Source: Desulfofustis sp. (lineage in GTDB: Bacteria; Desulfobacterota; Desulfobulbia; Desulfobulbales; Desulfocapsaceae). From it: a DNA stretch of 10,082 nt. A program made the position numbers and the translations under genes. The notes under the pieces are model-generated. The model did no database searches. It was given only the letters and a program-made list of their open reading frames with translations, and was not told the DNA's origin. Shown in pieces: positions 4,872-10,082 of this stretch (position 1 is the first letter of the stretch; every line of letters begins with the position of its first letter). The stretch is taken from the NCBI GenBank assembly GCA_029287755.1, contig JARFQM010000113.1, positions 1 through 10,082 on the forward strand, written 5' to 3'.

Positions 4872-6080
4872 CTAGAGCCTGAACTTTTCCGCTGCTTTGT
4901 CACACAGGTAGGCGCCAATGGGAAGCGCCGACGTGGCCGCCGGAGAAGGTGCATTGCAGACGTGCAGTGAGCGCTCGGTTTCGGTGAACAAAAAATCATG
5001 CACCAGTTCACCGTTGGACATGACCGCCTGCGCACGTATGCCCGCAGGGTAAGGGGAGAGATCTGCTAAGCGGAGCTGCGGACAATACTTCTTTACCCGC
5101 TTCAGGTAGCCCGGTTTATAAAGAGAGTCCAGAAATTCACTGAATCCCGTGCCGAGATTCGCCCTGAGCACTTTCCAGAATCCGGGAAAGGCAAGCATCT
5201 CGGCCACATCTTTGAAATCGAAATTCACGCTGCCGTAGCCTTCCCGTTTCCAGCCCAGTACTGCGTTGGGTCCGACGGTGACCGTACCGTCGATCATCAG
5301 GGTGAGATGCACCCCGAGAAACGGCAGATCGGGATCGGGAATGGGGTAGATGAGGTGGCTGACGATATCGTTGAATTCGGGCGTAAGCCGGTAGTATTCG
5401 CCCCTGAATGGGATGATCTGAAAATCAAGATCGATGTCCATCATTCGGGCCAGCCTGTCTGCCATGAGTCCACCGCAGACAAGCAATGAAGATGATTCAA
5501 CCGCTATGTCGCCGGCACGTATCTTTACACCGTCCCGGTGCTCTTCGATGGTGGTGACCTCCTTTCCCATAAGGGTCAACCCGCCGTTCTGCTGAAAAAG
5601 CTCCATCAGCGTCCGGGTGATGGCGATGAAATCGGTGATTGCGGTGCGGCGAACCAGTAAGGCTCCAATCCCGACGACATGGGGTTCCAAAGTGCGCAGA
5701 TCATGTTCGTCAAGCCGTTCAACCTCAATTTTGTTTTCCCGGCATCGATGCTCCAGATCGAGCATACGCCGATATTCGAGAGCGTCGGTCGCCACCAGCA
5801 GTTTGCCGCACTGCTGATAGGGCAGCCGGTGCTCCCGGCACAGTTCCCTGGTGAGGTCCGCCCCCCGTTTGCAGAAATCGGCTTTGAGGCTGCCGGGTTT
5901 GTAATAAACTCCTGCATGCACGACGCCTGAATTGTGACCGGTCTGATGGCTGGCGGGAGCCCCTTCCTTGTCTATCAAAGTGATTGACAGCTGGGGAAAT
6001 CTCTGGGTGAGCTGCAGGGCGGTGGCCACACCGACGATGCCGGCGCCGATCACCGTCAAATCACTGCGAATTTCTTCCAT
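4872..6080 (-). CDS. lhgO: L-2-hydroxyglutarate oxidase-like FAD-dependent oxidoreductase
   Basis: This 402-residue flavoprotein of the DAO superfamily most resembles LhgO (YgaF), which oxidises L-2-hydroxyglutarate to 2-oxoglutarate and passes electrons to the quinone pool. The N-terminal FAD site is clear: VIGAGIVGVATALQL (residues 10-24, G-x-G-x-x-G) ending at an acidic IDKEG strand (36-40). The block HQTGHNSGVVHAGVYYKPGS (45-64) is a signature of the LhgO/L2HGDH group. IPFRGEYYRL, PDLPFLGVHLT and VGPNAVLGW in the middle, and the C-terminal NAPSPAATSALPIG (FAD pyrophosphate contact) also match. The length is close to the E. coli protein (about 420). The ATG at 6080 has GAGG about 9 nt upstream. 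It lies 163 bp downstream of the activase gene on the same strand, a pairing that fits 2-hydroxyacid metabolism. Substrate specificity is inferred from family only. Confidence 0.88.
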   Translation of the reverse strand: MEEIRSDLTVIGAGIVGVATALQLTQRFPQLSITLIDKEGAPASHQTGHNSGVVHAGVYYKPGSLKADFCKRGADLTRELCREHRLPYQQCGKLLVATDALEYRRMLDLEHRCRENKIEVERLDEHDLRTLEPHVVGIGALLVRRTAITDFIAITRTLMELFQQNGGLTLMGKEVTTIEEHRDGVKIRAGDIAVESSSLLVCGGLMADRLARMMDIDLDFQIIPFRGEYYRLTPEFNDIVSHLIYPIPDPDLPFLGVHLTLMIDGTVTVGPNAVLGWKREGYGSVNFDFKDVAEMLAFPGFWKVLRANLGTGFSEFLDSLYKPGYLKRVKKYCPQLRLADLSPYPAGIRAQAVMSNGELVHDFLFTETERSLHVCNAPSPAATSALPIGAYLCDKAAEKFRL

Positions 6081-6112
6081 GGTAGTGTCCCTCGTTTCAT
6101 TGATTACGGTCT

Positions 6113-6140
6113 CTCATAGCATATTGATTGGACTTTGCAA
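6113..6140 (-). promoter_or_regulatory. Possible promoter of lhgO in the activase-lhgO gap
   Basis: In the 163-bp gap between the activase and lhgO, the minus strand shows TTGCAA (6140-6135), a 16-nt spacer, then TATGAG (6118-6113). The latter is preceded by TGC, giving an extended -10 (TGnTATnnn). Transcription would start about 25 nt before the lhgO ATG. Both hexamers are 4 of 6 matches, so this is only suggestive. No terminator hairpin was seen in the gap, so read-through from the activase is also possible. Confidence 0.33.
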
Positions 6141-6243
6141 AGCGGGAGGGGGGCGAGGAAGATGAAATTGTCCTGGCTCAGGAAGCGCTTATAGAAGTGG
6201 TGTCGGCACCTGATAAAGAGGCGAGCAAGAACCCGCAGCCCGA

Positions 6244-9200
6244 CTATGCCCCGTCGTGGTGATCATGGGATTTGGCTGAGTGGATGAAGAAATCCAGGCG
6301 ATTCTGGAGATTAACATCGCTGTTGCCCGCATCCATATCAAGGTTCAGGATGTTGAGGTCGGGATAGAGCCGTGAGAGTTGCGAACCGATACCCTTGGCG
6401 ACGACGTGGTTGGCTATGCAGCCGAAGGGTTGGAGACTGATTATGTTGCGAATGCCCGATTCGGCCATGGAAATTATCTCGCCTGGAAGAAGCCACCCTT
6501 CGCCGGACTGGTTCACCAGGCTGAGGACCCTGCTGGCCTTGACAGCCAGGGTTTCCGGCAGGCTGATCGGCTCTAGAGGATGATTAAAGCGTTCCATCAG
6601 AGCGTTTACCTGTTTGATTCTATGGGCCACAATTCTGTGCAGCAGACCCTGGGTTTTCCTTTCGACAAAGGGGGCCTTTTGTATGTTGTGGCGGTGGTTG
6701 AAATCAATATTGACAAAGTTTTGCATGAAAAAAGTGAGCAGTGGAGGAATGACCACCTCGATACCGCCTTGCATCAGTCTCTGGACAATATTTGAGTTGC
6801 TGAAAGGATTGTACTTGACATAGATCTCGCCTACCAGCCCGGCCTTAGGGTAAGTGGCGGAAAAGGTGGGGATCGAATTAAATTCCTCGATGGCCTCTTC
6901 GAGGGTATTCTGACTGTCTTGCAGGGTCCAGCCGATAACTTTTTTGCGGGCCCTGTCGACGTATTTTTTCAGAATGGCCAGGGAGTCGCCGGAATGAATC
7001 TCTCTGACCGCGGTCGCATGGTACATGCGGATAAGCTGGTCGACGACCAGCAGTGACGAGAGTACAAGAGAGAGCAGTTTCAGCCGGTTGAGACGAAACC
7101 CTGGCTGGTGGCTGGAGCGCAGCTCTTTGAAGGAGACGGTGATGACCGGAATATCACCGTAGCCGCCGTTGAGCAACCCTTTTTTGATCAGGCTGTGGTA
7201 GTTGGTGGCCCGGCATTGACCGCCGGTTTCGGTAAAAGCGACCGCCACGCTGTCTTTCTCATAGGAACCGGTCTGCATGGCTTTGAGCACGTCCCCGACG
7301 GTAATGATCGCCGGGTAGCAGATGTCGTTATTGGTATACCTCAGGCCAAGCCGAATCGATTCTTTGTCGGGTGGAGGCAATATTTCGACATGATATCCAA
7401 GAGGAGCAAGCGATGCCTGGGCAAAAAGCGAGTAGATTGGTGAAAAATCGGGAAAAAGCAGCGTCCGGTGTCGGTCCCGATCCGTGAATGGCGGCAGGGT
7501 CGGGCGAGGCTTTTGCGCGCTCGCCCGAGAACCGGCTGTTCGGGATTCGACCAGCGAGCGAACCCGAAGGCGCGCTGAACCGATGCTTGTTATCTCGTCT
7601 ATTTTAAGGACGACCGGAGTTTTGGAGTAGGTTTTAAGAATGGCCTTGAGTTCGTCAATAATCACCGCATCCGGACCGCAGCCAAAGGAATTGAGCTGAA
7701 TGAATTCGGCCAGAGGTTCCGCCCCGGCCCAGTGCGCCGCTCGGTAGAGGCGATTGGAATACTCCCATTGATCGACTACCTGCAGCGGTTCTGAAACAGT
7801 GATCGTGTCCAGTGGCAAGGCGTCCTCGGTCAGGACGTGCAGCCCCAGTGCCGCGATCATTTCTGCTATGTGGTGGTTTATGTGCGGATCAACGTGGTAA
7901 GGCCGGCCGCCCAGCACGATGAGGGGGGAGCGCTGAGCTCTGGCAGCAGCAATAACTTCTTCTCCCTTGAGGAGCAGCGCCTTCCTGAACGACTGCTGGA
8001 CCTCAAGAGCCTGAGCAAAGGCCCGCTTGAATCGTGATTTTCCAATAGCAAAACGGGCCAGATAGTGGAGGCAGCCGGAACGCAGCTGTTCGGTGTCCCT
8101 GAAATTAATCAGGGGACTGTCCATCTTGACGCCGCGTTCCGCAGGGTTGACCGCACCATCGATAACATCGGGGTAACCGGTCACTATCGGGCAGTTATAG
8201 TGATTGGCGGTATCCTCGAATTTCGGCTGTTCGAAGGTCACCCGGGGATAAAAGATGTGATCGACATCACGCCTGGTGAGGTCAATGATGTGCGCGTGAG
8301 CGAGTTTGGCCGGATAGCAGATATTATCGGACATCACCGTGGCGGCGCTTTCCTTGATCAAAGATGGGGTGGAGATGCGGGAACGGGCAACCCGCCAGCC
8401 CAGTCCTCTGAATAAGGTTGCCCAGAATGGATAGTTTTCCCACATGTTGAGCACCATCGGCAGGCCGACACTAAGCAGGGGAGAATCGGGTTGTTCCAGG
8501 TCCAGACGCTCAAGCAGCTGAAGTTTTTCCGCCACCAGGTTGCGTCCCGGTTCCCTGGTCCGGTCACTATTACTGAAAATTCTCTCACAGCGGTTGCCGG
8601 TATGGTAGCTCCTGGCCCCGGAAAACTGGACGCTCCTGATCCGGCAATGGTTGGTGCATCCCCCGCAATGCGACTCGGTGGTCCTGTTCGGGCGACTCAT
8701 GGCAAGAAGATCAGCAGGTCTGCTGCCCGCGCCTGATGGGTGCATGCGGGCATGTTCAACGGCGACCAGGGCGGCCCCGAAAGCGCCCATGTATTCGGCA
8801 ATATCAGGACGAATCACCTCTATGCCCAGAAGTTTTTCAAAGGCCCTGAGTACTGCTGGATTTTTAAACGTTCCTCCCTGGACCACGACTTTCGGGCCAA
8901 GTGCTGAAATATCGGCGATGCGCAACACTTTATGCAGACAGTTCTGGATGACCGAGTAAGACAACCCGGCGGCCACATCTGCCGCATCGTTGACCTGCCG
9001 CAGGGCCTGCTTTACGCAGGAATTCATAAAGACGGTGCACCTGCTGCCCAGATCCACCGGGTGTTTGGCGAAACAGGCGAGCTCTCCGAATTCCTCGGGG
9101 GAAAAGCCGAGCGCGTCACCGAAGGTCTCGATAAAAGAACCGCAGCCGGATGAACATGACTCGTTGACTTCGATATCCTGGACCATTCCCCCAGCCACAT

Positions 9201-10082
9201 AGACCGCCTTCATATCCTGGCCGCCGATGTCGAGAATGAAAGAAACCTCGGGTTCGAACACTTTGGCAGCCCGGTAGTGGGCCAGGGTTTCAACAAGCCC
9301 GATATCAAGACCGAAGGCAGCTTTCACCAGATCTTCACCGTAGCCCGTGGCAGCGGCGCAGCCGATGGTGAATTCTTTATCCTGGGACATGAAGAGCTTG
9401 TCTAGTTTCTCTAGGCCGTTGCGGACTTTGGCCAGTGGATCACCGCGATTTGCGGAATAATATTTAAAGAGCAGTTGGCCCCGAGTGTCGATGGCCACCA
9501 TTTTGGTGGTGGTGGACCCGGCATCTATACCAAGATAGACAATATCTGAGGTCGCCTCGGAGAGGGGAACAGAAGCTACCTGCTGCCGGTCCTTGTCTCG
9601 AACCCAGCTCTGATAGTGCTCCCTGCTGGTGAAAAGGGGCGGATGGCAGTCAGACCTTTGTGATTTGCCAATGCGTCGTTTCAACCTTTCGATGAGGTTG
9701 TCGACAGAAAAAGTTTCATCGGCGCAGCCGCTGCTGCCCAGGGCTGCCCCATAGGCGGGATAGATAAGCGACTCGGCAGGGAGGATGGCTTTCTCTTCGG
9801 GAAGATCAAGTACCTCTAGAAGAGCCTGGCGCAGGCTCTTGAAAAAATGGAGGGGACCGCCGGTGAACAGCACGGGTCCTTCGATCTTGCGCCCTCTGGC
9901 CAGGGAGGTGACCACCTGGCAGGCAACCGCCTTGAATACCGAACGGGCGATGTCGCTTTTTTCGGCACCGGTATTTATCAGGTTCTGGATATCGGTTTTG
10001 GCAAAGACTCCGCATCTCGAGGCGATTTCGTGCTCTACGTTGCTGTGCTGGGCGAACTCATCGAGCTTGGCAAGGGGAACAT
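6244..10082 (-). CDS. Large fused acyl-CoA dehydratase activase (double BcrAD/BadFG ASKHA, DUF2229, HgdB-like), 5' partial
   Basis: At least 1278 residues are in the window and the frame is open to the edge, so the true start is upstream. Residues 1-115 are the end of a first ASKHA ATPase domain (Cys23 in SRCGVFAKTD is its Fe-S ligand; FTGGPLHF). A linker leads to a complete second ASKHA domain (about 180-440): GIDAGSTTTK phosphate loop, LDIGGQDMKAV, NESCSSGCGSF with Cys309 and Cys313, SRCTVFMNSC with Cys348, and VVVQGGTF. A Cys cluster follows (472, 475, 479, 498: C-G-G-C-T-N-H-C, then G-N-R-C). Next come a DUF2229/COG3580-like region and HgdB/COG3581-like modules with GRPYHVDPHINHH, SFGCGPD, NNDICYPA, FTETGGQCRA and QPFGCIANHV. 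Activases use ATP to pass one electron from an Fe-S cluster to a dehydratase or reductase partner. Here the activator and a partner-like module are one cytosolic polypeptide. The exact reaction is unknown. Confidence 0.93.
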   Translation of the reverse strand, partial: VPLAKLDEFAQHSNVEHEIASRCGVFAKTDIQNLINTGAEKSDIARSVFKAVACQVVTSLARGRKIEGPVLFTGGPLHFFKSLRQALLEVLDLPEEKAILPAESLIYPAYGAALGSSGCADETFSVDNLIERLKRRIGKSQRSDCHPPLFTSREHYQSWVRDKDRQQVASVPLSEATSDIVYLGIDAGSTTTKMVAIDTRGQLLFKYYSANRGDPLAKVRNGLEKLDKLFMSQDKEFTIGCAAATGYGEDLVKAAFGLDIGLVETLAHYRAAKVFEPEVSFILDIGGQDMKAVYVAGGMVQDIEVNESCSSGCGSFIETFGDALGFSPEEFGELACFAKHPVDLGSRCTVFMNSCVKQALRQVNDAADVAAGLSYSVIQNCLHKVLRIADISALGPKVVVQGGTFKNPAVLRAFEKLLGIEVIRPDIAEYMGAFGAALVAVEHARMHPSGAGSRPADLLAMSRPNRTTESHCGGCTNHCRIRSVQFSGARSYHTGNRCERIFSNSDRTREPGRNLVAEKLQLLERLDLEQPDSPLLSVGLPMVLNMWENYPFWATLFRGLGWRVARSRISTPSLIKESAATVMSDNICYPAKLAHAHIIDLTRRDVDHIFYPRVTFEQPKFEDTANHYNCPIVTGYPDVIDGAVNPAERGVKMDSPLINFRDTEQLRSGCLHYLARFAIGKSRFKRAFAQALEVQQSFRKALLLKGEEVIAAARAQRSPLIVLGGRPYHVDPHINHHIAEMIAALGLHVLTEDALPLDTITVSEPLQVVDQWEYSNRLYRAAHWAGAEPLAEFIQLNSFGCGPDAVIIDELKAILKTYSKTPVVLKIDEITSIGSARLRVRSLVESRTAGSRASAQKPRPTLPPFTDRDRHRTLLFPDFSPIYSLFAQASLAPLGYHVEILPPPDKESIRLGLRYTNNDICYPAIITVGDVLKAMQTGSYEKDSVAVAFTETGGQCRATNYHSLIKKGLLNGGYGDIPVITVSFKELRSSHQPGFRLNRLKLLSLVLSSLLVVDQLIRMYHATAVREIHSGDSLAILKKYVDRARKKVIGWTLQDSQNTLEEAIEEFNSIPTFSATYPKAGLVGEIYVKYNPFSNSNIVQRLMQGGIEVVIPPLLTFFMQNFVNIDFNHRHNIQKAPFVERKTQGLLHRIVAHRIKQVNALMERFNHPLEPISLPETLAVKASRVLSLVNQSGEGWLLPGEIISMAESGIRNIISLQPFGCIANHVVAKGIGSQLSRLYPDLNILNLDMDAGNSDVNLQNRLDFFIHSAKSHDHHDGA

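Noticed and set aside
5606..5930. Several overlapping open frames on both strands within lhgO
   Set aside because: They are shadows of the well-supported lhgO frame, with low-complexity, arginine- and serine-rich translations.
6128..6262. A plus-strand open frame of about 44 codons in the gap after the activase, ending WTGA-like at 6262
   Set aside because: It has only a TTG start, no ribosome binding site, overlaps the activase end on the other strand and matches nothing I recognise.
9913..9915. Start of the activase at the GTG at 9915
   Set aside because: The frame stays open to the window edge and the upstream residues (including SRCGVFAKTD) are conserved activase sequence, so the gene is 5' truncated by the window.

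Overview
The window looks like chromosomal DNA from an anaerobic bacterium, most likely a deltaproteobacterium of the Desulfobacterota/Desulfobulbales kind. This is inferred from gene content: a tripartite tricarboxylate transporter (TTT) locus with an FCD-type GntR regulator, a very large fused acyl-CoA dehydratase activase, an L-2-hydroxyglutarate oxidase, and a small rhodanese whose reading frame only makes sense if UGA is read as selenocysteine. There are no insertion sequences, CRISPR arrays, tRNA or rRNA genes and no phage genes. The DNA is gene-dense, and most genes lie on the minus strand.

Layout on the minus strand, read from high to low coordinates. The activase (6244-10082, 5' end outside the window) is followed by lhgO (4872-6080). 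A PNPOx-like flavin protein (3847-4269) is followed by a structured leader and thiD (2868-3677). A GntR/FCD regulator (1322-2014) is followed by tctC (228-1232) and the first 34 codons of tctB (1-104). Two genes are on the plus strand: a D-lyxose isomerase-type cupin (2296-2838), divergent from the regulator, and the rhodanese-like gene (4510-4833), divergent from the PNPOx gene and convergent with lhgO.

The best find is at 4510-4833. A conventional stop at 4699 would cut the protein to 63 residues, in the middle of a rhodanese domain. The same frame continues through TGA-GCA-TGA into a normal second half of the rhodanese fold and ends at a third TGA at 4831. The two internal TGAs sit exactly where relatives carry the two cysteines of a C-x-C active site, giving a predicted U-x-U motif. 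A hairpin with a GGUC-bearing apical loop lies about 21 and 27 nt downstream of them, where a bacterial SECIS element belongs.

Other regulatory structure: a perfect TTGTATACAA palindrome overlaps the predicted start of the gntR transcript. An intrinsic-terminator-like hairpin with a T tract overlaps the tctC stop codon, and a second long hairpin lies before tctB; this suggests that the binding protein is expressed in excess over the membrane subunits. The thiD leader is rich in nested inverted repeats and contains one stretch that resembles the 3' half of a TPP riboswitch.

Functional reading: the left third is a solute uptake locus (regulator, periplasmic binding protein, permease) with a sugar-isomerase-type cupin across the divergent promoter. 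The right half pairs an activase for 2-hydroxyacyl-CoA dehydratase-type chemistry with an oxidase for a 2-hydroxy acid. thiD, the flavin protein and the selenoprotein in the middle look like independent housekeeping or redox genes.
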